Assembly (NCBI RefSeq): GCF_030035675.1
Contig: NC_084489.1
Span: 19,059,501-19,123,500, forward strand
DNA length: 64,000 nucleotides
From: Rhineura floridana
Lineage: Eukaryota > Chordata > Lepidosauria > Squamata > Rhineuridae
Direction of reading: 5' to 3'
The notes under the pieces are model-generated. The model was not told where the DNA came from, made no database searches, and saw only the letters and a program-made list of their open reading frames with translations. The first letter of the stretch is position 1. Each line of letters begins with the position of its first letter. This document shows, in pieces, positions 13,055-24,139 of the stretch. A program made the position numbers and the translations under genes.

Positions 13055-13275
13055 AAAAAATATTTTTAAAAATTATTTTTCTCCAAGGTGCTCAAGGTGG
13101 TATACATGGTTCGCCCCCACCTCATTTCATCCTCACCACAACCCTGTGAGGTAGGTTAGGCTGAGTGGCAGTGACAGGACTACAGTCATCCAGTGAGCTT
13201 CATGTTTGAGTGGGGATTTGAATTCTGATTGCCCAGGCCCTAAGTCCAACACTCCAGCCACTATGCCATTTTGGT
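13055..13275 (-). mobile_element. tRNA-derived SINE, minus strand (CTCACAGGGTTGTGGTGAGG type)
   Basis: On the minus strand: GGCATAGTGGCTGGAGTGTT (tRNA-like head), CAAATCCCCACTC (B-box region), then ACCTACCTCACAGGGTTGTG and a LINE-like tail at the left. A related + strand copy is at 54560-54715. Confidence 0.8.
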
Positions 13276-13505
13276 TGAGTGTGTGTGCATCTATATTTCT
13301 TTATATCTCTCATTATCTATCTATAGATATTGTGGGTGGGGCAAAAGTGGGTGAAGCAATGGATATACATTTTACTTTTCTACAGTTAGCTACTTTTACA
13401 CACAGAGACAACCCCTCTCTCTCCTGTACTGGGGGAAGTAAGAGGCATGATCCAAGTTCAAAGACACATTCCAGCCAGGCAAAAACATTCAAGGACAAGG
13501 AGGGC

Positions 13506-14357
13506 TGTGATGTCCCTGTATTTATAATACTGTAAATATGGTAAGTGTGGGTTTATTAGAGTAAATGAGGTAAGTGGACTGAGTGAGAGGGGGAGTACAT
13601 GGGTTGGACTGTTGATGCGTGTTGTATTATGATTGGCTGAGCTCTTGAGGGTCTGAAGGTATAAATGAGAGGATGACAGTTGAGAGGGGTTTGTTTGGTT
13701 GGTTTTAGTTGGTGGGTTTAGGAGTTCATTGGTTGGTTCTGGGTTTTGGAGGGTGGATTGAATTAGGTGGGTAGTGAGGCAGGTTACTGATGACTAGAAA
13801 CATAAAGAGTAATGCATCTTATGAAACCACACGCTTGTTGACTATACCTTTAAGTAATCTTGTTATTCCCTGTGTATATAAATAAATATTTCTTGGTTTA
13901 CCTAACACCTGATCCTTGGCTGGGTTTACACAGACCAGAAGGGTGGGCAGGGCATATACCAAGGTGGGGAAATAGTATCAATGGTGGCAGCCTTGAAGAG
14001 ATAGTGTGACATCATCAGGTATCCAGAGCAACCCAGGGCTGTATTCTTATAGGCACAAAGATACAGGGGGGTTGTGGCCTGCAAGTGCACCCAGACACAA
14101 AGTAGCAATAAGCCAGGAGGAGACTAAGGCACAGTCTCAAGGGAATATTGTTTTACAGGGAGTGTCTGGTGGTGCTGCCTAGCAGTGGGATCTTGAGAGA
14201 TCTTTGCTAGAGCTGGTGAGAGAACTATTTAAAGACCAGGACCCTGAGGTGGGACCATGGCAAGGCGGTGACCACAGGCAGGATCCTAGCAGGTGGCGCC
14301 TGAGGTGGGGTCCTGACAGGAAGGGTCCTGACAAGGGCCAGTGAGGGATGTGGCGTG
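13506..14357 (+). mobile_element. Old solo LTR-like fossil, copy 1
   Basis: About 850 bp homologous along its length to the LTR at 45832-46660. Shared landmarks are TGTGATGT at the left, a TATA-like GGTATAAATGAGAGG, AATAAATATTTC, CTGATCCTTGGCTGGG, ATGGTGGCAGC and GGTGGTGCTGCCTAGCAG. No matching partner or internal viral region is next to it, so it reads as a solo LTR of an endogenous retrovirus-like family. The right limit is approximate and I could not define the target duplication. Clearly diverged from copy 2, so old. Confidence 0.7.
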
Positions 14358-14441
14358 AAGAGAGTTAGGAGGCCCATATAAAGAGACCTGGAGGGCTGCA
14401 TTTGGCCCCCAGGTCTGAGAAGTTCCTCACTCTGAGATATA

Positions 14442-14447
<6 letters not shown>

Positions 14448-14481
<34 letters not shown>

Positions 14482-14484
14482 GGA

Positions 14485-14524
<40 letters not shown>
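14448..14524. repeat. (GA)n microsatellite
   Basis: About 75 bp of GA repeats with one CGGAGAGG interruption. Confidence 0.98.
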
Positions 14525-14527
<3 letters not shown>

Positions 14528-14574
14528 TAAAACAGTGAAACAGAGCAGTGATAGAATTCCAGCATAAAAATACA

Positions 14575-15420
14575 AAAGTGGCCTGGGCAAATAAAAATTT
14601 GTCACTTGATGCTGAAAAGACAACAAGGCTGACATCAAGTGAACCTCCCTATAGAGTGAAATCCAAGGTGGGGCACAACAACTGAGAAGTCCCTGTCTCC
14701 AGTCAACACCCTCATTACTTCTGACATTGGGGGGACTCAGAGAAGGGCTACAGATGACAAATGTAATGTCCAGGTAGGTTTGTGCAGGAGGAGATGATCT
14801 GTTTGGGTATCCTGGTCTCAAGCCTTTTAGGGCTTCAAAAGTTACATCCAATACTTTGAAATGTGCTTGGAAATGAAACAGAAGACAGTGTAGCTGTTCT
14901 GAAACAGATATACTGTATATGCCCAGTTCTAGTTTGTATTCTTGCAGCTCTATTTTACACTAATGGTCATTTCCAAACAATCTTTAAAGAAAGTTCTGTG
15001 GTCTAGATGAGATATTACCAGAGCATGGATCTGCAGCCAGGCTATCTCTGTCCAGGAGGGGCAGCAGCTGATATACCAGCCTCAGATAGTGAAAGGTGCT
15101 CCATGCCAGGGACTACTTAAGCTTCCAAAGATAAGGCCAGATATACAAGTAATCTACCCACCCCCAGGCTGGAAACCGTATGTTCCAGAGGAAGTGGAAC
15201 CCAATCTTGAACAGATGGAACACTCCCTCGTAGTCCAGATGAGCCACCCAGAAACAGCACTTCCAACTCTCCTGGATTAAGATTCTGTTTATTGGCCTGC
15301 ATCCAGTCAATTACCAATCTCAGATAGTGGTTCAGAAGGGTGACAAGTTTTGGTTTTGATCCCACTTCAGCGCTTAGGAAAGTGGGTCAATTTGGGCTCC
15401 AAACTATTTAGAGTCACCTG
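14575..15420 (-). mobile_element. Decayed L2 LINE fragment, minus strand
   Basis: The minus strand gives pieces of the L2 C-terminal region (VTFEALKGLRPGYPN at 14800-14850) and, at about 15010-15360, of the LNHYLRLVIDW and L-QDWVPLPLE zones before it. Frames are heavily broken, so it is older than the neighbouring L2 at 15530-18725. Confidence 0.75.
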
Positions 15421-15529
15421 CTCCCACTCAAGTACAAAGAAAAACCTTGCTTCAGAAAATGCAAGTCTTCATACATGTCCCCATTGACTTACTTGATGAA
15501 ATGAACAAATGCTATAATATTTTTTTTAC

Positions 15530-18500
15530 TTTTTTTATTTATTATTTACTTTTCAAATTTATATCCCTCCCGTCTTCCCAGAAGGAGCCCAGGGTGTCAA
15601 ACAAAAACACTAAAAGCATTTTTAAACATTTAAAAAACAAAAGACTTTAAAACATATTAAAATAAACATCTTAAAAACATATTTAAAAAACAACTTTTAA
15701 AAGATCTTAAGAAGCAATTCCAACACAGACACAGACTGGGAAAAGGTCTCTACTTAAAAGGCTTGTTAAAAGAGGAAGGTCTTCAATAGGCACCAAAAAG
15801 ATATCAGAGATGGTGCCCATCTGATATTTAAGAGAGGAAATTCCAAAGTGTTGGTGCTACAATAGTAAAGATCCACCTCTGATGTTGTGAGGAACGGACC
15901 TCCTGATGATATGGTATCTGCAGGAGGCCTTCACCTGCAGAGTGCAGCGATCGGCTGGGTATATAAGGAGTAAGATGATCTTTCAGGTATCCTGGTCCCA
16001 AGCTGCATAAGGCTTTGTACATCAAAGCTAGAACCTTGAATGTGGCCCGGTGGCAGCCAGCTGATGGGCAGCCAGTGCAATTCTTTCAGCAGCAAGGTAA
16101 TATGTTGGTGATATCCTGCCCCAGTGAGCAGTCGTGCTGCTGCATTTTGCACCAGCTGGAACTTCCAGACCAACCTCAAGGGCAGACCCACATAGAGCAC
16201 ATTACAGTAATCCAGCCTGGAGGTTACCAGAGCATGGACAACAGTGGTCAGTCTATCGCTGTCCAGAAAAGGCTGCAGCTGTCTTACCAGCTAAAGCTGG
16301 TAAAAGGCACTCATAGCCACTGAGGTCACCTGGGCCTCTAGTGACAAAGATGGATCCAGGAGCACCCTCAGACTACAAACCTGCTCTTTCAGAGGGAATA
16401 CAACCCCATCCAAGGCAGGAAATTGACTTTATCCAGAATTGGGAACCACTAATCCACAGCATCTCCGTCTTGCTAGGATTCAGATTGAGTTTATTGGCCC
16501 TCATCCACCTCCAGGCACTGGTCCAGGGTTTGCACAGCCTCTCCCAATTCAACTATTACAGAGAAATAGAACTGGATATTATCAGCATACTGCTGACACA
16601 TCCCAAATCTCCAGATGACTACTTCCAAGAGCTTAATATAGATATTAAACAGCATTGGGTACAAGATGGTACCCTGTTACACCTCACAGCACAATTGCCA
16701 GGGGGCTGAAAGACAATCACCCAATGCTATTCTCTGAAAGTGACCCTGGATATAGGATCAGAACCACTGTAGAACAGTGTGGCAGATACCCATCTCACCA
16801 AGTCGGCTCAGAAGGATACCATAGTCAGTGGCATTAAAAGCTGCCGAGAGAGCAAGTAAGAAGAACAGAGTGACACTCCCCCTGTCCCTCTCCTGATAAA
16901 GGTCATCCATGAGGGTGACCAAGGTCAATTCAGTCCCATAACCAGGTCTGAACCCAGATTGGAATGAGTGAAAATAATCTGTTTCATCCAAGAATACTTG
17001 CAATTGCTGTGCCACAACTGACTCAATTACTGTCCCTAAAAGGGGGGTATTTGTGACTGGGCGGTAGTTGTCGCAAACCAATGGCTCCAGGGTGGGCTTT
17101 TTCAGGAGCAGTCAGATTACCTCCTCTTTCAGTGTGGCCAGGACCACTCCCTCTCACAAAGACACCTTGACTACACTCTGGATCCACTTAGTCATACCTC
17201 CTCAGCAAGCTTTAATAAGCTAAGAAGGGCAAGGATTAAGAGGACACGTTGCTGGCTACATCGTCGCAAATGACATCAACTGAAACTGATCCCAAGATGT
17301 TGCATGGGACACTTCACTGGGTGCTACAGTAAATGTGGATGGGTCATCAAGATTGCTATGGAGGAGAGCAACTTTACCCTCAAAGTGCCTTGCAAACAAT
17401 TCAGAGTGGGCTTCTGAAAGGTCTAAAATTCCATTTCCTGGAGTTGCTGTTAACTGACCCCTGACAATACGAAGAAGCTCTACTGGACAGTTACTTGAGG
17501 ATGTGATGGAGGCAGAGAAGTGGGCCTTCTTCACCACCCTGACCGTCACATGGTAGGCGCAGTTATGATGTTTTACTCATGCGCAAAAAGCCTCACAGCA
17601 CGTCTTTCACCACTTGTACTCTAGCTGTCGTCCAGCCTGTTTCATTGTCCTTAGTTCACTGGTGTACCAAGGAGCAAACCAGGCTCCATAATGGTAGAGA
17701 CGGCGCTCAGGGGCAACCGTGTTAAGAGCCTGATGTCTTGTTGTTCCACAGCATAACAAGAGCTTCAACAGGGTCACCTGCTCAATCTACTAGAAACTGT
17801 CCCAGGGCATTCAGGAATGCAGTGGATTCCATTCAGGAACGCAATGGATTCCATCTCTGGGAGTAGACCATCTTAATCTGTCCACCAACCCTGCAGGAGA
17901 GGATTGGAGCCGTAAGTCTGAGCTTCACCAGCAAGTGGTCTGACCATGACAATGGGGTGACATCCACCCACCCCCATCTCCTGAACACCGTTTCCTCCAT
18001 CTGGAGCAAAAACCATATTGAGGGTGTCCCCTGTCCTATGTATTGTACTGGTGACAACTTGAGATAGTCCCATGCTCGTCCATCATGGAGGCCATGAAGT
18101 CCCCAGCCAGAACACTATGGGCAGCCTCAGCATGTACATTGAAATCACCCAGGATTGTTCTGGGCTCCTCCAACACCATAGCCAAGATGGCCTCCACCAG
18201 CTCAGTCAGAGAAGCTGCTGGGCAGCAAGATGTACGGTACACCAGCAACAACCCTAGTTTACTGTCTCCTTGGCCTGACACCAGGTGCAGGCCCTCACAG
18301 CCAGCTCCAAAACAAAGTGGTTTACTGGTGACAGAGATGGAAGTTCTGTAGACCACAGCAACCCCTCCCCCCCCATCCCTGCAGCCTGTGCTGGTATTGC
18401 ACCGAGTATCCAGGTGGGCAAAGTTGAGTGAGATCAACTCCTCCAAGCTCACCCACCCAGGTCTCGGTAATGCACACCAAATTGGCACCATGATCAAATC

Positions 18501-18725
18501 ACAGATGAGTGTGGTCTTATTGTGTACTGATCTGGCATTTAACAACAGCACATGCAGCCCAGTGGACATAGCAGATGAGCAACCAGGATCCCATCCATGG
18601 GAGGACTGGGAGCAAGGAACAAGACGTAGATAGCCTTGCCCTCGTCTTCCATGGTAGCCCATCACCTCCCCATGGTTAATACCTCCCTCTACCCATGATC
18701 TCTGAAATTGGAGTGGCATTGACAA
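15530..18725 (-). mobile_element. Nearly full-length L2 LINE, old, minus strand
   Basis: Read from 18725 leftwards. An APE endonuclease lies at 18036-18725 (HVLLLNARSVHNKTTLICDL near the start, LGDFNVHAEA later). The linker is at 17256-17549, RT at 16758-17081 (NYRPVTNTPLLG, FQSGFRPGYGTE, LALSAAFNATD, where the catalytic Asp position has become Asn), and the C-terminal domain at 15828-16200 (AAARLLTGAGYHQHI, FTIVAPTLWN). A decayed 3' tail runs to about 15530. At about 3.2 kb it is close to full length, but the reading frame is broken in many places, so it is inactive. Confidence 0.9.
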
Positions 18726-18729
18726 AACT

Positions 18730-21087
18730 GGGTGAAAGTTTCAGGCACAGTAGCCCTTTCTGGGTTATGCCAAATTTCAGATGAACAGTTGCAAGGAATG
18801 GGGATTTTGTGCAAGCAGGTTGGATCTCTGTTGCGGTCGTTGGCCTGGATGGTTGGATTGTGGAATACGGAGCTGACCCAGGCGGTTGACACGATCGCTC
18901 CCATGCGCCCCCTCCTATGTAGAGCTCATACAGCTCCATGGTATACCGTGGAGCTGAGAGTGATGAAGCAAGAGAGGAGGAGGCTTGAGTGCAGATGGAG
19001 GCGAACTCCTAACAAATGCAATTATGCTTTGGTAAGTGCTTCTTCTAAGCGGTATATAGTAGCGGTGAGGGCAGCAAAAAAGAGATATTTTGCTGCCACA
19101 ATTAAGGCATCTCTCTCCCGCCCGGCGGAGCTCTTTAAAATTGTACGAGGGCTTTTACATTCTGGCCCTCGGGATATTATGGATTCATCTGTAGCCCGCT
19201 GTGATGAGTTCGCGAGGCACTTCCAGGATAAGATCGCATGCATTCGCCGGGACTTAGACTCCAATGTTATGACAGTGAGTTCCAACGAAGTATCCAGAAC
19301 GCGGTCTTGTCCTTATTTATTGGATGAGTTTCAGTCTGTACAGCTTGAGGATGTTGACAAGATCCTTGGACTGGTGCGGGCGACCATATCTGTTCTGGAC
19401 CCTTGCCCCTCTTGGCTGGTGAAAGCTGGCAGGACCGGAACCGCCGGCTGGGTCAAGGAGATAATAAACGCCTCTTTGAGAGAGGGAGTGGTCCCTGACT
19501 GCCTAAAAGAGGCGGTAGTGAGACCACTCCTGAAGAAATCCTCTTTGGACCCAGATAACCTGAACAACTATAGACCTGTGGCGAATGTTCTGTTCTTGGG
19601 CAAGGTACTGGAACGGGTGGTTGCCGGCCAGCTCCAGGGGCTCTTGGATGACACTGATTATCTTGATCCATTTCAATCCGATTTTAGGCCCGGTTTTGGC
19701 ACCGAAACAGCCTTGGTCGCCCTGTACAATGACCTTTGTCGGGAGAGGGACAGGGGGAGTGTGACTCTGTTGATTCTCCTTGATCTCTCAGCTGCTTTTG
19801 ATACCATCGACCATGGTATCCTTCTGGGAAGACTCACGGAGTTGGGAGTTGGGGGTACTGCTTGGCAGTGGCTCCGCTCCTACTTGGTGGGTTGCCACCA
19901 GAAGGTAGTGCTTGGGGAACATTGCTCGATACCCTGGATTCTCCATTGTGGAGTCCCGCAGGGATCGGTACTGTCCCCCATGCTTTTCAACATCTACATG
20001 AAGCCGCTGGGTGCGGTCATCAGGAGTTTTGGGCTGCGTTGTCATCAGTACGCTGATGACACGCAGCTCTATTTCTCCTTTCCATCCTCCTCAGGTGAGG
20101 CTGTTAACGTGCTGAACCGTTGCCTGGCCGCGATAGTGGACTGGATGGGAGCTAACAGACTGAAGCTCAATCCAGACAAGACTGAGACGCTGTTGGTGAG
20201 TGCCTTCTCTGCTCAGATGGTGGATGTTCATCCTGTTCTTGATGGGGTTACACTCCCCTTGAAGGAACAGGTTCGTAGCTTGGGAGTTCTTTTCGATCCT
20301 TCCCCGTCTCTTGAGGCCCAGGTGGCCTCGGTGGCACGGAATGCTTTTTACCATCTTCGATTGGTAGCCCAGCTACGTCCCTATCTGGACAGTGACGACC
20401 TCGCTTCAGTTGTTCATGCTCTGGTAACTTCTAGATTGGACTACTGCAACGCGCTCTACGTGGGGCTGCCCTTGAAGACTGTTTGGAAACTACAGCTAGT
20501 CCAGAATGCAGCGGCCAGATTGTTGACGCGGACCAGAAGGTCCGCTCATATAACACCTGTTCTGGCCCGTCTGCACTGGCTTCCTATTTGTTTCCGGGCT
20601 AGATTCAAAGTGCTGGTTTTGACCTATAAAGCCCTACACGGCATGGGACCGCAATACCTGGTGGAACGCCTCTCCCAATATGAACCTACCCGTACACTAC
20701 GCTCAACATCTAAGGCCCTCCTCCGAGTACCATACCATCGAGAGGCTCGGAGGGTGATGACTAGAACCAGGGCCTTTTCAGTAGTGGCCCCCGAACTGTG
20801 GAACAGTCTCCCTGATGAGGTGCACCTGGCACCGACGCTACTATCTTTTCGGCGCCAGGTGAAAACCTTTTTATACTCCCAGGCATTTTAAAGTGTATTT
20901 TAAACAGCATTTCCGTATTTTGGATGTTGTTTGGTTCGTTATTGTTTGTTTGTTGTTTTTTATTATTTTTATTATTTATTGTATTTATATATTGTGCTTG
21001 TTTTTATCTTTTTGTACACCGCCCAGAGAGCCTTCGGGCTTAGGGCGGTATATAAATTAAACTAAATAAATAAATAAATAAATAAAT
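18730..21087 (+). mobile_element. Young L2 LINE, 5'-truncated, with intact RT frame
   Basis: A single open frame of 719 codons runs from the first Met at 18732 to the stop ending at 20891. It lacks the endonuclease. It then shows the linker (YFAATIKASLSRPAELFKIV), RT with LNNYRPVANVLFLG, LLDLSAAFDTIDHGI (Asp351), CGVPQGSVLSPMLFNIY and YADD at residues 440-443, and the C-terminal block SRLDYCNALYVGLP through VVAPELWNSLPDE. A roughly 170-bp 3' UTR ends in a 3' hairpin-like TTCGGGCTTAGGGCGGTATA and (AAAT)n at 21060-21087. CpG density is high, unlike the older repeats around it, which indicates a young insertion. All RT core motifs are present, but without an endonuclease and 5' end it could not move by itself. 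Confidence 0.95.
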
Positions 21088-22997
21088 ATTCTGACCTTTT
21101 TTTTTTTTTTTTAAGGGAGCTGCCTATAAGTTTTTGGTTCTTTTGGCAGAACTGAATGAAATTGACAGGAATAGTTGCTCCTTCTGAGGAAATGTAGCCT
21201 TGTTGATTTCAGACAGAAATTTCAGACAGAAAGCTCCAGGAAGGTTTTGTTTTGGTTCTTGTATGCAAAACCAGACAGACAGGTGCAGGGTTTTTATGTA
21301 AAAACCTTAAAGCTTTGGGAGAAGGTATTCCCTTCTGTTCCTGTGTGGTTTGTTTTTTGTTGCTGTTTTAAAATGTGTATGAAAATGGAGATGCCCCTAG
21401 AAAGTAACATACTACATTTCAGATAGATCAGGGAGTTGTGATGAATGAAAAACAGTGTGATGCTTTATTTTTGTTTTCTGTTCAGTTGACAGCAACTGAT
21501 ATTGCGTTCCTTCTACATCCCTTTCAACTGCACAGTGATTGGAGGCAAAAAGGAAATCCTTTAAAGTTATTTTCTGGTTGGAAGATAGAGCTGTCAGTAA
21601 AAAAACCAAAACCCTCCTCTCCATCTCCCCTCTCCCCTACCATATATGTAGAGCTTGGGGGAAAATGTATACATTTTCTCAAACCCACTATTTGTGTCTC
21701 TGCATCCTTCCAAATCTCTGAATTGGTCCTGAAGCTTCAAGAACAACCCACTTCCATTCAGCCTGCTTTGGAGAACACCCTCTGTCCTTTGAACAAGCCC
21801 AGAATCATCCGCTTCAGTTCACGATTCAGGAGTCGTCTGAACCAAATGCGCATTCCTAAGGGTTTAGCACTTCCACGGCTTCACCTCAACTTGACGAAAG
21901 GGAGAAATGGAGGGGAGTGTCAGCAGCATTCTGACTGGTCGCTTCACCTGTGACGCTGTCTGTTGGAGGGGCTTTTCAGTAATTAACATTTTATGTTTCA
22001 GCCCAAGACAGACTGAGCCGGGGCATCCTAAGCATTAAGAGAAGGAACTAACCAGGTGCTTTGCTAGGCCATGCTGTTGATAAGCCAGTTCCTTCATCTA
22101 TTGCTCACTTCCCACCTTCCACTGTTCTTGTTTAAAACCTGGCCTCTGGTAGCCCCAACTAGCAGGAGTCTCGGGCCCGCAGAGCCTCAAGAGCCAGGCC
22201 AGGCCATTCACTGAAACAATGGAACATTTCTCCTGACTCTGCTGCCTTAGGGAGCATCAAGCAGCCATTTTACAGGTCCCTCACTTACCGACTGAGAAAG
22301 GAAAATATGTTTTTAAGCCACGTACATGGTGGTTAAGAGCTAAGCTTTCCACTTCTGTTGCTGCAATGCTTGTAGTGGGATCACACACAATTGCAAAGTA
22401 CAACAGGTAGCTATGTAAAACAGGGGTGAGTTAGGGTTATCATTTTGTCATTTTACATTTGGCTTCGATAAGTGAAAAATAAGAGTATGCTGTTGCACCA
22501 TCTCAAAAAGAGTACATGTACTCTTAAAAGAGTACGGTTGGTAACCCTAGCCGGTGAGTCCATTGCTTCACTGTCACCAGATGTTATTTAATTCATCTTT
22601 CACTGCCCACATTTGATTAAATGTAGCTTTACAATCATAGACAACTGTCACTCATGACATATGAAACTACTGACACAGTTTACCTGATGTCAGTGGAGCT
22701 CCTCAAGCACCCTTGAGGGATGTCAGGATCTGCCAGGTTAATGTAGGAAAGCTCTTCTTTCTTGTGCGCCTGTTCCACATGGTGAGCTGTCACAAGTTTA
22801 TGTTGGAACTACTTCTTAGCAACAAAGGAACTCCGGGCTCTGGGCTGGTGCCACCTGCCCAGGCTGGTAATTGATCTCTCCTGGACAGGAAACGTCATAA
22901 AAGGATTCCTGTTAGAACTGGGACCTTGCTTGAGTTCTTCCTGGCTCTGGTGAGTGTGTTGCTTGGCTCTGATTCCCTGGCTCAACGACTGGCTCCT
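21088..22997. other. Intergenic, no gene recognised
   Basis: Contains a T-run at about 21098-21114 next to the L2 tail and a 171-codon open frame (21438-21953) with no recognisable domain, which I treat as chance. Nothing else identified. Confidence 0.5.
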
Positions 22998-23191
22998 AGG
23001 AAAATAGGGAGCAGCCTTATACCAAGTCAGACCAGTGGTCCATCTAGCTCAGTATTATCTACACTGACTGGCAGTGGCTCTACAGGGTTCCTGATGGGAT
23101 ATTCCCAATGCTGCCTGGTGATCCTGGAGATTGAACCTGGGACCTTCTGCATGCAAAGCAGATGCTCTACCACTGAGCTACAGCCTTCCCC
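22998..23191 (-). mobile_element. tRNA-Ala-related SINE, minus strand
   Basis: On the minus strand the head reads TAGCTCAGTGGTAGAGCATC (A box), then TTTGCAT as an anticodon loop (TGC) and GGTTCAATCTCC (B box). The body has GCTAGATGGACCACTGGTCT and the 3' part GGTATAAGGCTGC. The head is tRNA-Ala-like but has drifted, and no 3' tRNA acceptor stem pairs, so it is a SINE and not a tRNA gene. Confidence 0.88.
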
Positions 23192-23647
23192 TTGCTCTCA
23201 ACCCAGCTACCTACAGCTACAGCTCTGCCTTGGCAGTTGGGCAGCAATTGGCTAGCTTCCATTTGCAATTATTCTCATGTTGAGAACATGATTTAAGGAT
23301 ACCATCACCACACAACTGAGTTTTTCATCCTGATGCTTTCCTAATTAGTACCGTGATGAGCCATTATTCCCCTTCAAAGCTTGAGAGTTACAATACTGTA
23401 TCTCTTTCTGAACATGACTGAGTCAATAATGCATATACAGCAAGCATAGAACATTATTCTTTTGTACTTGAGGAAAAAGGGGTAACGTTTACAACCCAAT
23501 TAATATTCAGACTGAGCAGGCCTGCTAATTTGTGTCCCTGCACATGTGAAGAGGCAAACGATGTTATTTCTCTGCAGATGTCTGGTGTAACCCAAAAGGT
23601 CTCTTCTCCTTTCTAAAGCCCCCTCTTTTGATCAGAATTGCTTAACT

Positions 23648-24131
23648 AAAAGGTGGGGAACCCCGGCCCACAGGCTAATATTGGCCTGCCAGGGAGTCCA
23701 ATTTGGCCTATGAGACCATTTCCTCCAAACCACCCCTCCTGTCAATCAGCTAACATCACTGGGTGATGTCAGCTGATGGGTGGGCGCAGGGTTCAGTCCT
23801 GCTGGGTAGCTTCACCCGTGTGTTCCTTTTGGGGGAATGTGCTGGTGAAACAGACCCTTGCAGGGAGCAGGACTGAACCCTCAACACATCAACTGGTGAG
23901 CAGAGTTAAATCCTGCTTGATGCTGCTACTCCAGCGCATACCCTATGAAGAAGATCCCTCCCCCCATCCCAGAGGTCAGCTTTGACAGGTGGGTGGGACT
24001 GCCCATTTCTCAGTCACCTAATGTCAGTTCACTGACAGGTGGGTGGCTGCGCTCATCTATCAAAGTTGGCCTGCAGCAGGGGTGTGTGATAAAGATTTGG
24101 CCCACCAGGTCAAAACGGTTCCCTACCCCTG
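23648..24131. mobile_element. hAT-type MITE with perfect 8-bp duplication
   Basis: A 484-bp element with ends AAAAGGTGGGGAACC and GGTTCCCTACCCCTG. It is flanked by GCTTAACT at 23640-23647 and exactly GCTTAACT at 24132-24139. No transposase coding. The intact duplication dates it as younger than most MITEs here. Confidence 0.9.
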
Positions 24132-24139
24132 GCTTAACT

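Noticed and set aside
14225-14851. 208-codon minus-strand open frame
   Set aside because: Spans the (GA)n repeat, the end of an LTR fossil and a decayed L2 fragment; no independent protein signal.
15530-21087. Single L2 with a twin-primed 5' inversion
   Set aside because: Both the minus and plus parts contain their own RT and 3' end, and they differ in age.
21438-21953. 171-codon plus-strand open frame
   Set aside because: No domain, no plausible splice or promoter context, low-complexity Ser/Pro part; likely chance.
23130-23191. tRNA-Ala-like gene on the minus strand
   Set aside because: A and B boxes are present but it is the head of a SINE and lacks a proper 3' acceptor stem.
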